Positions 22,826-35,669 are shown, counted from the first letter of the stretch. The stretch is DNA of 64,000 nt from Marasmius tenuissimus (GCA_029532415.1 JAQOTA010000050.1:2418001-2482000), one strand, 5' to 3'. Translations and numbers: made by a program. Notes: generated by a model from the sequence alone, not told the origin.

Positions 22826-23615
22826 TTAGTCTAGTTTGACAACAGCGCCAAGGGCCTCGAAGGTCTTTTGCATTTTTTCGGCGTCTTCCTTGGGAAGGTT
22901 CTCCTTGAGAGTCTGCGGTAGTGACTCCACGAACTTCTTGGCCTGTCAAACGGTGGATGTTAGTACAAAGCTCGCGCGTTCGGAGGGTTTGGTGAGACTT
23001 ACATCAATCAAGGTGAGGTTGGGAATCATAGCTTTGACCTCTCGTATGACCTTGGCCTTTGAAGCAGCGTCGAACGACTCGAGTTTGACGTTGAAGATAG
23101 TCTTCTCTGCTGGTTTCTCAGCAGCGGCGGGTTCATCTGCGGGTGCAGCCGCTGCAGCAGGTGCTGCTGAGGCGGCGGGCATGGCAATTTCTTGGATGTT
23201 CAGTCGGGACTGGGATAGAGGAAACGTGAATCAGAATGGCCGTCAGTCAAAAGGGACGCGAAGAACGCACCTTGAGAACAGATACAAGGTCTGCTGCTTG
23301 TAACAATGTCAAGCCTGCAATGTCGTCTACAATTCGGTTGATGTTGGCATCCTTGGACGTGGAGGGTGGAGGAGGTGCGTCAGTCTGAGCAGAGGAAGAG
23401 GCGGCTGTCGCCAGTCGTCTTGAGGAAGACGCTATCCGTGAAGAGCTAACTTGAAAGCTCAGAGGTGAAATTTGTAGATAGGAGAAAAGGACACACCGAA
23501 CGGTGAAGGAAGGAGTTGAGCGGGAGAAAGCACGGAAGACACCTGAGCAACGACTCTGCAGCAGAAGGGTGAGTTAAATGAAGCAAGGCAGATTGAAGTG
23601 CAGCCCTACAGCCAT
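22826..23615 (-). CDS. MRPL12: Mitochondrial large-subunit ribosomal protein bL12m
   Basis: Nuclear-encoded stalk protein of the mitochondrial ribosome (L7/L12 family). Exons (minus) 23615-23610, 23555-23497, 23445-23271, 23209-23003 and 22942-22826 give 187 residues. The N-terminus is rich in Arg and Ser with almost no acidic residues, typical of mitochondrial import. An L12 N-terminal dimerisation segment (DDIAGLTLLQAADLVSVLK) is followed by an Ala-rich hinge and the C-terminal domain (VKLESFDAASKAKVIREVKA; SLPQTLKENLPKEDAEKMQK; ending AVVKLD). The 6-nt first exon (ATG plus one codon) is inferred from the splice signals and frame; the body of the gene is certain. It is divergent from NDUFA12. 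Confidence 0.88.
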
Positions 23616-23799
23616 AATGAAGTGTAAGATAGAAGAAGAGTGACCTTGGGGAAGAGAATGTGAACTAGAATGACAGTCGCTGTGCGCGTCGCGTTCCGAG
23701 CGTAAAATTCTGATCCTGTTTGGCTTTGTTGACCTTTCGTCTAAGAATGGCAAGTCGCTCGACGCTATCCGTTCCGACCAGCAACATCCACGACCACTC
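23616..23799. promoter_or_regulatory. Divergent promoter MRPL12/NDUFA12 with upstream ATG
   Basis: A 184-bp region between the start codons of two nuclear genes for mitochondrial proteins. On the NDUFA12 side an ATG at 23747 in strong context (A at -3, G at +4) opens a roughly 31-codon frame that overlaps the true start out of frame. Confidence 0.5.
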
Positions 23800-24438
23800 A
23801 TGGTCTCTCTTCACAGGACAGTTCGAAACTTACGGCGAGTAGGCCTCAGGGAATGGTGGAGGCAATTGAACTACATTGGTGATGCAAAGTCGGGGAGACT
23901 TGTCGGCACAGACCAGTACGTTTCCGTTCACCTCCACCTCTCGCTGTCAGTCTAATCGAATTCTCTGCTAACTTTGCAGGTTTGGAAATCGCTACTTTGA
24001 GAACATGGACGGAACAGAGGAAATTCCAGGTAGACGACGTTGCTTGGACCTCTGTTGAGATGGTGGCTTACTATACTTTCGAAGGCCGTCACCGATGGGT
24101 AGACTTTGCCCAGGTATGCCCATCTCAACCCCAAAACGAACAAGCAACTGAAATGTTTTCGTAGCATGACTATCATGCGTCGCAAGTCCCTCCGGAATGG
24201 CACGCCTGGATTTCCCATATCCGAGCCAGCCCTCCCGCAGAAGATGAAGCAATGAAGAGAATGGCTCAACCTTGGCAGGCTGTAAGTACCTATTACTCCG
24301 AGATATTCCACTCAACTGAATCACGCCCTCCAGCCATGGCGCGAAACGCTCACTGGAACTCGTGGCGCGTACAAGTCTTACAACACTGCTGCCCCGAAGA
24401 TCAACGCATGGCAACCTAAAACCATTGCACGGGCGTAG
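23800..24438 (+). CDS. NDUFA12: NADH:ubiquinone oxidoreductase (complex I) accessory subunit NDUFA12/B17.2
   Basis: Accessory subunit of mitochondrial complex I. Exons 23800-23915, 23980-24029, 24085-24113, 24165-24281 and 24334-24438 give 138 residues, the family length. Seen: RTVRNLRRVGLREWWRQLNY, then RLVGTDQFGNRYFEN, then GRHRWVDFAQHDYHASQVPP and EWHAWISHIRASPP, all family hallmarks, and a short C-terminal tail rich in Lys, Thr and Pro. The start MVSLHRTVRN was chosen because the upstream ATG (23747) is out of frame and encodes no related peptide. The 29-nt third exon is supported by unbroken homology. Its 3' end nearly abuts the convergent L2HGDH gene (66 bp). Confidence 0.95.
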
Positions 24439-24504
24439 ATTGTTTCTGTGTACATAGAGGATATATTCAATTCACCTCCCTTATAATGAAGCACCAGTAC
24501 CGGA

Positions 24505-26007
24505 CTACATTACTTCCTCCACTACATACTCCGCGATTGCGAAACTAGACGTCAGCCCCGGGCTTTCAATCCCCAGCAAGGTAATCATAGGCCCTCGATC
24601 CTTGACCCCTGCAGGGGACGGGAAATCCTTTCTGACAACGAAGTCCTGGAACCCTGAGCCTGGAGGGCCCAACTTTGGCCGCACCCCGACATAGTCTGTT
24701 TGCAGCCCCTCAGAAATGACATTGGGTAAGTACTTCATCACCGCCTGATGCATTTCCTTCGTTCTGCCATCGTCGGGGACCAGGTGCTTCATCCAAAAAT
24801 CCACGTACTCAGGATCATCACTTGGTGGCGATATCCATTCGAGGTCGGGACCAAAACGTACTTTGCCATTTAAATCGAGCGTAAGATGTGTTCCCAGCGA
24901 TTGGAAGGCATGTGCGTTGGGACCTGTCTCTGGACATGGGTAGATGAGGTGTGAAACTCCTGAAATGCCAGGGCCTTTGTAAGAAACGTAAGAACCCCTC
25001 GCGTAGTACATCGGGATGCGCTGCTCTGGGGGCAGGATGGAATTTAGGATAAAGGGACCAGAAAGACCGGACGCGTTGATCAAAGTCCGAGCGTGTATAG
25101 CGTCTGCATCTTGTTCGTTCCCGTCGCCGGTTACAGTCTGGACGATCCAACCGCCTTGCTCCTTCTCACTTTCGGATGGATCCACACGCACGACGTTAGT
25201 TGCATAGGCCAAATCTCCATTCTCTGACTCGAGGATGTCCTTCTCTAAGCTTTCCATCAGCGAGTGCGAATCCACTATCCCTGTCTCCGGAGACCATAAT
25301 GCACCATCGATATCCGGAGACAAGTCGGGCTCTAGTTCCCGTGCTTCTGCGCCAGAGATAAGCTGGGTTGGAAGAGCAAGGTCGGGGGTCTCCGAAGGGG
25401 GGGTGTAGGGAGGCCATTTGAGATGCAGGGCTTTCTGATGAAGATTCTGAATGTATGGTAGCTGGTCTTTCGTCGCTACGACGAGCTTCCCTGTCTTTCT
25501 GTGGGGTATGCTGTAGGCTTGACAGCGTCGATAGAGTACATCACGTCCCCGAATGCAGAGCTGCGTCTTCAAAGAATCAGGCGGATAGTACAGGCCAGAG
25601 TGGATGACCTCGGAGTTCCGCGAGCTGTGTAACGTCGTTTGTAACGGTTATGAAAGGAGTACAAAACTCGTAGAGCAGCACACACCTTATCTCTTCTCCG
25701 GCACGCCTATGCCTCTCAACCAGAAAAGTGGACTTGGAAGGAAACTTCTCGCATAATTTCTGAGCGATAGCTAAGCCCACAACACCTGTTTGGGCGATCT
25801 GTCAGAGTGACCCTAGGGTTGGACATGTATTCTTCTCGCCTGCTCCTACTACGAGATGATCCACTGAGAACTCGGGCGACTAATGGATTCGGGAACGATT
25901 TAGGTTCGCCAGTTGAGTTTAGTTGGACTAAAGTTCATCCTCACCCGAAATCTGTATCGTCCGTTTGCGTTTAGCACGATAGTCAGTGGACGTATGCCAT
26001 GTTGCAT
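24505..26007 (-). CDS. L-2-hydroxyglutarate dehydrogenase (FAD-dependent)
   Basis: Mitochondrial FAD enzyme oxidising L-2-hydroxyglutarate to 2-oxoglutarate; a metabolite-repair enzyme of the DAO superfamily. Exons (minus) 26007-25945, 25879-25840, 25785-25686 and 25624-24505 give 440 residues. Seen: dinucleotide fold DHLVVGAGVVGLAIAQKLCE with GxGxxG rebuilt across an intron, FLVERHRRAGEEISSRNSEV, then IHSGLYYPPDSLKTQLCIRG (a family signature), and the C-terminal FAD block LLGIESPGLTSSFAIAEYV. The intron inside the GxGxxG motif (25786-25839) starts with GC, not GT. The first exon (MQHGIRPLTIVLNANGRYRF) is inferred; it is Arg-containing and acid-poor, consistent with mitochondrial targeting, but start confidence is moderate. 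Confidence 0.9.
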
Positions 26008-26653
26008 TTCGAGGAGAGTAGGATAGTGATGAATAGGCTTAATTGCTGTTCGATGGCAATAATTGGAGTGAGATGGTCGTCGAAATTGAAGTCATGGCTG
26101 GTCACACCGTGATAAGCAGTGAATTCAGTTATATATATACGGTCCGGTTTCCCGAATGTAATAGCCCATCCAGCTATCCTGAACTTCGCAGAATTGCGAT
26201 TTCTGTGCCATTGCAATTTGACTCCGTCTGAGAGAAGAACTATTCAGTAGCTAGTGTTAGATCCAAAGGAAACCAAACTGTTTGATGACAGACTTCACAT
26301 CCATCCTCACTGAATGTGGTATTCAAATTGCATTGAAAGAGTTTTCCGAATATAGATTTCAGGATGAAGTTTAAGACTGAGCGTAGGTGCACTCGAGATG
26401 CAAAGTTCAAACTGAACGCCCCTGAAAGTGAATGAAGGTAGAAGATACCAGGAAGATACATTGATTTATCCTGATTGCAGCTTTGACTTGCCACCCAAGA
26501 AACTGAAAAGCGAAGGGCGCTCAAGGGACATGCGTGGGAACCAACTGTGCAGTACCAAAGCCACCGTTCGGAACTTCCCGAAAGTTCCCATCGCAGTCGA
26601 AATTTGTGAGCAACACACTCGAATAACCCTCGCCGTCCTCAAGAGACATCAAG
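26008..26653. other. Divergent intergenic region L2HGDH/RPL3
   Basis: A 646-bp head-to-head promoter region with an AT-rich patch (TATATATA near 26132-26139). The open frames on both strands lack motifs. Confidence 0.45.
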
Positions 26654-28156
26654 ATGAGGTACGTTTCAGCGATCTATCGAATTCACCGACGTACTTAATC
26701 TATGCTTGTCTTTACAGTCACCGTAAGGTTCGTTTTGTCAGGTCATTTGCCGTGGAGATTGTTTTCTGAGTGGGTGTTCGATGATAGTACGAAGAGCCTC
26801 GTCACGGTTCCCTTGGATTCCTGCCGCGCAAGCGTGCAGCCCGCCACCGTGGAAAGGTCAAGTCGTTCCCCAAGGTGCGTTTCGTTTACGATTGCAACAT
26901 TTCTACGATTTCTGAATTCCTGTCTTCCAGGATGACCCCAAAAAGCCGGTTCACTTGACTGCCATGATGGGATACAAGGCTGGTATGACCCACGTTGTCC
27001 GTGATCTCGACCGTCCAGGATCCAGTGAGTGGCGAAAACGCTTGGTTGTCTATCGATGTCTTACCGTATCGCAGAGATGCACAAGCGTGAGGTTGTCGAG
27101 GCGGTCTCCATCGTCGAGACACCGCCCATGGTCGTCGTCGGTGTTGTTGGCTACGTCGAAACTCCCCGCGGTCTCCGCACCCTCACCACCGTCTGGGCCT
27201 CCCACTTGTCGGATGAGGTCAAGCGTCGCTTCTACAAGAACTGGTACCGTTCCAAGAAGAAGGCTTTCACTCGCTACGCCAAGAAGCACGCTGAGGACGG
27301 CGGCAAGTCTGTTGCCCGTGAACTCGAGCGCATTCGCAAGTACTGCACTGTCGTCCGTGTCCTCGCACACACCCAGATCCGCAAGACTGGTTTGAGCCAG
27401 AAGAAGGCTCACCTCATGGAGATCCAGGTTAACGGTGGTTCGATCGCTGACAAGGTCGAATTTGCCCACAACTTGTTTGAGAAGCCATTCGAGGTCAGCA
27501 GCATCTTCGAGCAGGACGAGAACATCGATGTTATCGCTGTGACCAAGGGTCATGGATTCGAGGGTGTTACCCACAGGTGGGGTACCAAGAAGCTTCCTCG
27601 TAAGACGCACAAGGGTCTCCGTAAGGTCGCTTGTATTGGTGCATGGCATCCTTCCAAGGTCATGTTCTCCGTTGCTCGTGCCGGTCAAAGTGCGTACTCC
27701 TTCGATATATCAAGTGAAGAACCTGCCTGACGATTGCAAACACAGACGGTTACCACCACAGAACCGAGCTCAACAAGAAGGTCTACCGCATCGGTTCTGG
27801 TTCTGACGAGAACAACGCCTCGACGGAGTCCGATGTCACCAAGAAGGCCATCACACCAATGGGTGGCTTCCCCCACTACGGTATCGTCAAGAACGACTTC
27901 TTGATGCTCAAGGGCTCGATACCCGGAACCAAGAAGCGTGTTATCACCCTCCGCAAGTCCCTCATGGTCCACACATCACGGAGGGACTTGGAGAAGGTCC
28001 AACTCAAGTTCATCGATACCTCCTCGAAGTTCGGTGTAAGTACCATCCACCTCGGTTACTTTGGACATTTGTTGATCATTCCACCCACAGCACGGCTCCT
28101 TCCAAACCTTCGAAGAAAAGGCTGCGTTTTTGGGAACGCTCAAAGCCCGTGCATGA
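26654..28156 (+). CDS. RPL3: Cytosolic 60S ribosomal protein uL3
   Basis: Core large-subunit ribosomal protein near the peptidyl transferase centre. Exons 26654-26658, 26718-26727, 26788-26874, 26931-27024, 27075-27689, 27746-28035 and 28091-28156 give 388 residues, the universal eukaryotic length. Seen: N-terminus [20 protein letters not shown], then [57 protein letters not shown] and C-terminal [20 protein letters not shown]. The first two coding exons are only 5 and 10 nt; both are forced by the invariant N-terminus. Codon use in the large exons is strongly biased to C-ending codons (AAG, GTC, CGT), as expected for high expression. No box C/D snoRNA was recognised in the introns. Confidence 0.97.
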
Positions 28157-28606
28157 GCTCTTTCGTAGTTATGCTTCGTCATGTACTTTATGTGTCTCTT
28201 TACCGCTTTCTATGCCACGATGCATGCACTACACATAATATCAGCGTACTCTTTGGGACACATGAGAATTGGAGACCACACATACTCACAATTACATCTA
28301 ACTCGCGTCCAATTGGACCTGGCAGCGTCACCAATTCAACGTCAACTCATCCGAGCGGCACAGCCACTGAACACGAAAAAAGTTTTCTCACCGTGCCATC
28401 CACTTGTCGTCCTCCAACTCCACGACGTGTACCGTGTTGTAACCGGGACCAACGCTCAGGCTCTCTCTGGAGTAAATCAGTCCGAATTCTTGAGGACAAC
28501 AGGGTGCTTGGGTTGAATGCAAGTCGCGGTGAGTAACTGTTCTGTGTTTCAGCGGGCGGTCTCGACTAAAGCCTAGAATGAAGGATGACTGCATTTCTTG
28601 CTATTG
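28157..28606. other. Intergenic region RPL3/PPR-like gene
   Basis: A 450-bp region with the RPL3 3' UTR and the PPR promoter. A possible unspliced or spliced leader (GTGAGT at 28529, CAG near 28552) may precede the PPR start. No gene seen. Confidence 0.45.
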
Positions 28607-30597
28607 ATGCTCGATGCGTTTCTGCTGGGCTCACTCACCAGATTGACGACCCATCAACGTCTTCACAAATGTCTTCCGCGTCGTATCTCACAAAGGATTC
28701 AACCGTTGTCGTGCACACGCCCCATAGCGAGTACTTCCCTCCGTCTTGTACCACGCGAAAGAGGCGAAGGAAACTTCCGAGCTCAACAATCCCCACTGAG
28801 GAACGCACGCGTTGGCAGCATGACTGCTCAGCAGCAAAGTCCATTGTCCGAAGATGTAGAAAACTTGGGGGAGAAACCTCCGTGTCGGGACGATGTCGAC
28901 TCGCAATATTTCCCGAGCAATCCCGACACGAAACAAGAGGAGAATTTCTATGTGACGGTGCCACCACCTTTTGCTACTGGAAAGTCCAAGCATCACTTCC
29001 CAATACCACCCCTCTACGGAGGCAAGTTTCGTTACGGGAAAAAATTCCTACCTTCGCACCTACTGCACCCACCCGCCGGAACCTCAGACACAGACGCGAA
29101 TGCCGACAGCACACGTACAGATATACCCTCACACAATCCCGACATACATTTCTATCACACTCTACACGTTCTTGCCAACACCCAGTCTCTGCCAGAGGCA
29201 TGGGAGGCCTACTCCATCCTTTCCAAACTTCCGGCGCCACGGGACCATTCTCAGAATCCGAAAATTCCTTTCTCACACCTTCATCGACTCTGCCGACTGC
29301 TCTCTCAGAACCGTCTCAGGAATCCCACGCAGTTTCTCCGCCTCCTCTCAGTTCTGTACACCATCCGCAAATCCGGCGGAACCATACATGTATTTGAGTG
29401 GAATTCCCTCATTGCCAGTGCCGGTAGTGGTTGGAGGGTGACTAGGCCAGACGAGTTCAAACTTGCGTTAGATGTCTTTCAAGAAATGACCTCCGGGATG
29501 CCCCCGGAAGTACATTCTCACCTTCCGACTACCCTCCTCTCCCTACCTCTCAGCCCGTTCCCCCCGACGAATACTCTTACAACGTTCTAATAAACATCGC
29601 CGCCAAATCCCTTTACGGTCGCGCCGTGAGGCGCGCTTCCTCCCTTCTCCGGTCTTCGGGATATTCCCCAGACCGAGTCACCCACCTCTCTCTACTCACG
29701 TTCTTTACCGCCTCCGGTGAGAGATCGGGTGTTCGCTCCACACTTTTAAAGATGCGAGAACAGGGATTGGAGCTTGGTTTGGATGGAGTTAATAGCTGCA
29801 TATGGGCCTTCACCAGGATAGGCCGCATGGACGTTGTCAAATTGATCTATCGCGTCCTAAGACACAACTCCCTCTCAGATCCGAGGATTAGAGCCGAATA
29901 TGACGATTCCTTTCTAGAATCCATATCGGATGCTCTTACCAAGCTTGAGGAGGAGAGTGTCATTATCACGGAGGACATGCGTCCCAACGAAATTACCTTC
30001 ACGGAGATGATCCAAGTGATGGCTTATCATGGAGACTTCTTTGCGACTATCAACATACTCTCTGATATGTTGTCCTCGGATAATATCGAATTAGGCGCTC
30101 CGCTCGTGCGCGGAACGTCAAGGGATGAAGAGGGTGGTCATGTTAGTGTTGATGGCCCTAGTACCGACGGGGTGGGAGAGGTCAGATACACAAAGTATTC
30201 TCCCACATACGCGGTGTTTCGGGCTCTCTTCCTCGGATTCTCGAGACATGGGACAGATGATCCCTATTCGCAGACATGGACGCTGGACAATCTCCGGGAT
30301 ATCTACCACGACTATATGGCTTTTTCGAATCTTGAGAGTCCCTCACGACGGGAGATTTACTGGATGTTGCTCGCGTTCGACAGGACGAGTGGGCATGATC
30401 TGGATGTCATTCGGGAGGTTTGGTTAGAACTTGAGGAGAGGTTTGTGTACGACTGGGGCAACCGTTTGCAAAAACTACGGGAGATCATCTTCTCCGACGA
30501 TACGGACGAGGCTCGACACCATCTGAATACCGCAGGATTCCGGGTGGCTCCTTTACCCAATGAATTACCCGCATTGGAGAGGCACATATGGGAGTAG
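28607..30597 (+). CDS. PPR-like mitochondrial RNA-binding protein (putative)
   Basis: Exons 28607-29509 and 29554-30597, split by a 44-nt intron, give 648 residues. The N-terminus is rich in Arg, Leu and Ser with very few acidic residues (LPRRISQRIQPLSCTRPIAS), an apparent mitochondrial presequence. The body has helix pairs of pentatricopeptide type: NSLIASAGSGWRVTRPDEFK, YSYNVLINIAAKSLYGRAVR, VTHLSLLTFFTASGERSGVR and ITFTEMIQVMAYHGDFFATI, spaced roughly 35-45 residues apart. Fungal PPR proteins of this kind act in mitochondrial transcript maturation or translation. The repeats are degenerate, so the family call is by pattern only. The first ATG of the frame was chosen; an upstream non-coding exon is possible. 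Confidence 0.75.
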
Positions 30598-30852
30598 TAG
30601 GTGCTGGTGTAGGTGTGGGTAACATGTCAATACCGCGAAACTAGACTATAGTACATACCTTAAAGCGAATGCGACGATAAGAAATGTTAATGTTTTTACC
30701 AAGAAAGGAATGGTGGTTGAATTCTGATTCTAGATAGTACATACATAGAGAGCATTCATTACAGTCACATTTCTACAGTTGTGGCAAGGTCCGAAATTGT
30801 CCTGGACTGGGTTATCACAAGCCAGTCTGTTCGAGGGAGTGGGCGGGGGGTG

Positions 30853-32372
<1,520 letters not shown>

Positions 32373-33751
32373 CTAACAACAACTCCAGCTTCCTGTTGAG
32401 CGTTGAGCCTTTTCACGGGCTTCCTCTTCCTCCGCCTGAGCTGTCCATGTGGGCTTTGCAACAGTGGTGAGAAAGACGCTGTCCCGCTTCTTCAGCTCAT
32501 TCTCCTTCTCGATAGTATCCTTCTTCTGGATGATGGCGTTTATCAAGTATTCAAAAAGGTACTGGATGCCTAGAATAGGGAACACAAGATGAGAAGACGG
32601 CGCCTCTAGCTCGGTAGATACATACCTTGGTCGTCCTTGGCAGAAACCTCGAAGAGTTCCATGCCCTTACTAAGTCCCCACTCTTGTTCCTCGTCAGCAT
32701 CTTCCTCTTCCTCCTCAATACTATTGCTGCTATTATCAAGGATTTCGTTGTAACCTCCGGTCTGGATGCCAAAGTGAGAGCCGAAACGTGATAGTTGCGG
32801 TCTGACGGATGTAGCAGTCGTATTGGATCGTGTCAGGGATGTTGCCGGCGTCCTCCTTGGGCGCACGGGTGCTGCGGTATTACTGCGTTTCAAAGCAGAA
32901 GGACGATCGGGTGGCAGGTCCAAGTAAGGTAACGTTTCAGGTGATGTGGGGGCAGGGGGTAGTTGAGGTGGTGAACGCATACTTGGAAAGGAGGTGAACC
33001 GAGGTCGAATGTAAGAGAGCGTAGATGGCTGAGGCGGTGGTGGTGGTGGGGTAGGGGGTCGAGGGGGAGGAAACCAATTGTGCAGCGACAATCGAGCGAA
33101 ATCGGGGGTAACCTGCCTGGCATGATGGAGGTCCGCCTTGGATCCAACAATGTAAATAATGAGGTCCGGTGGACAGTTCTTCTTCAATTCTGGGAGGGCA
33201 TTGCACTGTTAGAAGAGGTCAAGACAGAAGGGCCATTAAGCTATCTGACCTGCTAACCATCCTCGTATATCCTCGAACGTTGATGCCTGGGTGATGTCGT
33301 ACAATACAAGAGCTGCATTTGCTCCTGGAGAGGAAGTTGTTGAGAACAGGAGTGGAATTCATACAGCACTGAAACCGACCTCGATAGTACATGGGTGCCT
33401 ATCAGAGAGACAATTGAGACGTTGATGATAGACAGCAACATTGAGAGCACGCACCATGCTACGGAACCTCTCCTGGCCAGCTGTATCCCACAGCTGCAGT
33501 CGCACTTTTACACCATTGACAAACACCTTCTTCGTCACAAAGAACGCCCCGCTCGTAGAAGTCGTATTCTTGGGATCAAATTTGTTCTGGGTGTACCGTT
33601 GCAGGAGACTAGTTTTGCCCACACCTAGCCAAGTATTAGAACACGACAGACGCGTAGAGACTCTGGGAGGAAAAGTACCGGAGTTGCCCATGATGACTAT
33701 CTTGCTGTCTATGCCTTCTTGTTCATATCTGGACCTGGAGTAGGGATTCAT
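32373..33751 (-). CDS. Rab-family small GTPase with a long proline-rich insertion
   Basis: Membrane-trafficking GTPase, doubly prenylated by the C-terminal Cys-Cys. Exons (minus) 33751-33679, 33624-33455, 33398-33380, 33324-33250, 33189-32626 and 32569-32373 give 365 residues, against about 200-220 for a normal Rab. Motifs: G1 GNSGVGKTS, G3 WDTAGQE followed by [21 protein letters not shown]4 VGSKADL (Ser where N/T is usual), G5 EVSAK. About 130-140 residues are inserted between G4 and G5: poly-Pro ([11 protein letters not shown]), several [12 protein letters not shown] Ser/Arg/Thr repeats and an acidic [12 protein letters not shown] stretch. One exon is 19 nt. Each junction is in phase, so the insertion is translated and not a retained intron. 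I cannot assign a Rab subfamily with confidence. Confidence 0.88.
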
Positions 33752-34274
33752 GTTCGGAACCTGTTTGGACGGCTGGATAGCGGATAATCCAGCTCTTGAA
33801 GGGGGGGAAAATAGAGGGAGGAAACGAGAGTAAAAGGGAAGAGAGGAAGAAGGGCCCAACGGCCGCGAGGGCTGAAGGGATGAAGGACAGACGAGAAGAA
33901 AGCTGAAGAAGGAAGGCAAATCTAACTCGGCAAATTGTCCCAGGCAACACCCCTGTTGAGAACCCGACAGCCCACGTGCTCCCCGGTCCACTTGGATACA
34001 GAGTCCGCACTCAACCCCAGATGCTTCAATTTCAGACAATCGGAGCTCGACAATGGGACGAGAACAACACTCAAAACAAGTCTAAAAATCAAATCTCACA
34101 ATGCAACCCCCATTAACCTTATAAATGGACCCCATGCCCTGGTGTCCACAGTTCGCCAAAAGAGGAAACAATAACAAAAACAGAAATAAACGCCATGGAT
34201 CATATTTGCGAAAACTGTGTCATATTGCAGCATAGCATGTAAAGCATGATCCGCCCTCGACCAAGCTTGATAAT
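33752..34274. other. Intergenic region Rab/RPS7
   Basis: A 523-bp region with the promoter or 5' UTR of the Rab gene (pyrimidine-rich on the minus strand, 33780-33920) and the RPS7 3' UTR. No gene seen. Confidence 0.5.
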
Positions 34275-34997
34275 CTACTCCTGCGAAACGACAGGGAACT
34301 CGAACACAACATCCTTCCCTGTCAGACGACGGTACACTGATGAGAACGAGTCGAGCTTGTACTCCAAAACATTGGCGTCCTTGGAGTCGAGGAAACTGCG
34401 GAACGGGAATAGCAAGACAAGCTGTGTCAACAGCGCTCCCGATGCCGATCAGAATTATGGACACGTACACTCTCAAAAGCTTCGAGCCATCGACCGAGAC
34501 ACGAGTCCGCTTGCCGACAATCTCTGTCGGGAAGACGAGGTCCTCGAGGATCTTTTCGTGAACGTTGGTGAGGGTTCGGCTACGGGGTCTCTTTTGCTTG
34601 ACACGGGAGTTCTTTGAGGGTTTGCGCAGCATCCGGCGCTGGGCGACAAATACGACGTGGCGGTCGGAGAACTTCTTCTCAAGTTCCCGAGTGAGTCTAG
34701 TACAGTAAATCAGTCTCTCCATTCTTCGCTCGATAAGCCTAACCCGGGGACTCACCTCGCCTGGACTTTGTGGAACGCCTTCAATTGGGGAACGGGGACA
34801 AAGATAACGATCGCCTTCTTTCCACCTCGGACATCGACTTCACGGGCAGCAGAAATTTGGAGTGGTCGAAGTTCAGACTTCAACTCGGGGACGTTGTTTT
34901 CGAGGTCGATGAGAGCCTGAGCGACGTTGGTCTCTGTCTCATCGGGGGCAGTGGTGGGTGCGTTGGCAGTACGAAGAATCTTGTTGTTGACCGACAT
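34275..34997 (-). CDS. RPS7: Cytosolic 40S ribosomal protein eS7
   Basis: Small-subunit ribosomal protein. Exons (minus) 34997-34756, 34696-34469 and 34395-34275 give 196 residues. Seen: [20 protein letters not shown], then [38 protein letters not shown], the basic block [33 protein letters not shown] and the C-terminal [11 protein letters not shown] segment, all in the order of the family. A GTGAGT (first base 35161) and CAG (35011) just upstream of the ATG suggest a roughly 151-nt intron in the 5' UTR, which is common in fungal ribosomal protein genes; this is inference. Confidence 0.96.
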
Positions 34998-35669
34998 CTT
35001 GACGATAGCCCTGGAAAGTGCGAAAACACTCCAATCAGCATCCAAAGTCGCAACTTCAATCCAACCCCTCCTGCCCGTCCTTTCGTCATTCTTTCTCCAA
35101 CAACCATTCCTTCGCCCAGCAACAACCCTCTAGCACCGTCAAAATGAAGTATTTCACTCACCAGGCCTCTTGCGGACGGCGACTATGGATTTTGGGGGTG
35201 TAGACTTGCGGATTGGCTGTGAGAATCTTGAGATGTTTGCCTAAGCACAGCCAAACAAGCTGTGAGACATACCTTCCATTTTTGGACGCCCGCCAAATCC
35301 GCCACCGCAATTGAGCACTGGCGGCTGAGAGCGGCTGTCTGGACTCTGGAGTCAAAATTGATTCAAGCTGCTGTTGCTTCAGAGCGTCTCTCAGGCTGAG
35401 ATCTGGGCATCCCGTCCTCATGAGCCCTGAGGCCAGTAGTCAGATTTCGTCCCTCGTAAAACCCTTGCTCATTCAACTAAGCAATGGGATCTACATACAG
35501 ATGCATACGGTATGTACAGGTATGTACTTGTAATAAATATTGTTGTAGGCCGTAGTGTAGTAAGCTGTAGCTAACTCGTCCGTTGTAGTACGAAAACAGT
35601 ATAACATGTCCTTCCTAAAAACAATAAAAACCAATGGACCCCAAATCAAATGAATGTGTGCGACGCAGA
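34998..35669. other. Intergenic region RPS7/exchanger A
   Basis: A 672-bp region. It should hold the RPS7 5' leader, with a putative leader intron at 35011-35161, and the 3' UTR of the exchanger gene. No coding gene was recognised. Confidence 0.45.

Noticed and set aside
26728..26787. Box C/D snoRNA inside an RPL3 intron (GATGATA and CTGA present)
   Set aside because: The boxes are in the wrong order (CTGA before GATGATA) and no terminal stem is seen.
27050..27688. Long minus-strand open frame of 212 codons opposite RPL3
   Set aside because: Antisense shadow created by the strong codon bias of RPL3. It has no homology.
28585..29397. Second plus-strand frame of 270 codons over the PPR-like gene
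   Set aside because: Overlaps the frame that carries the presequence and helix repeats; Ser/Thr/Arg-rich shadow.
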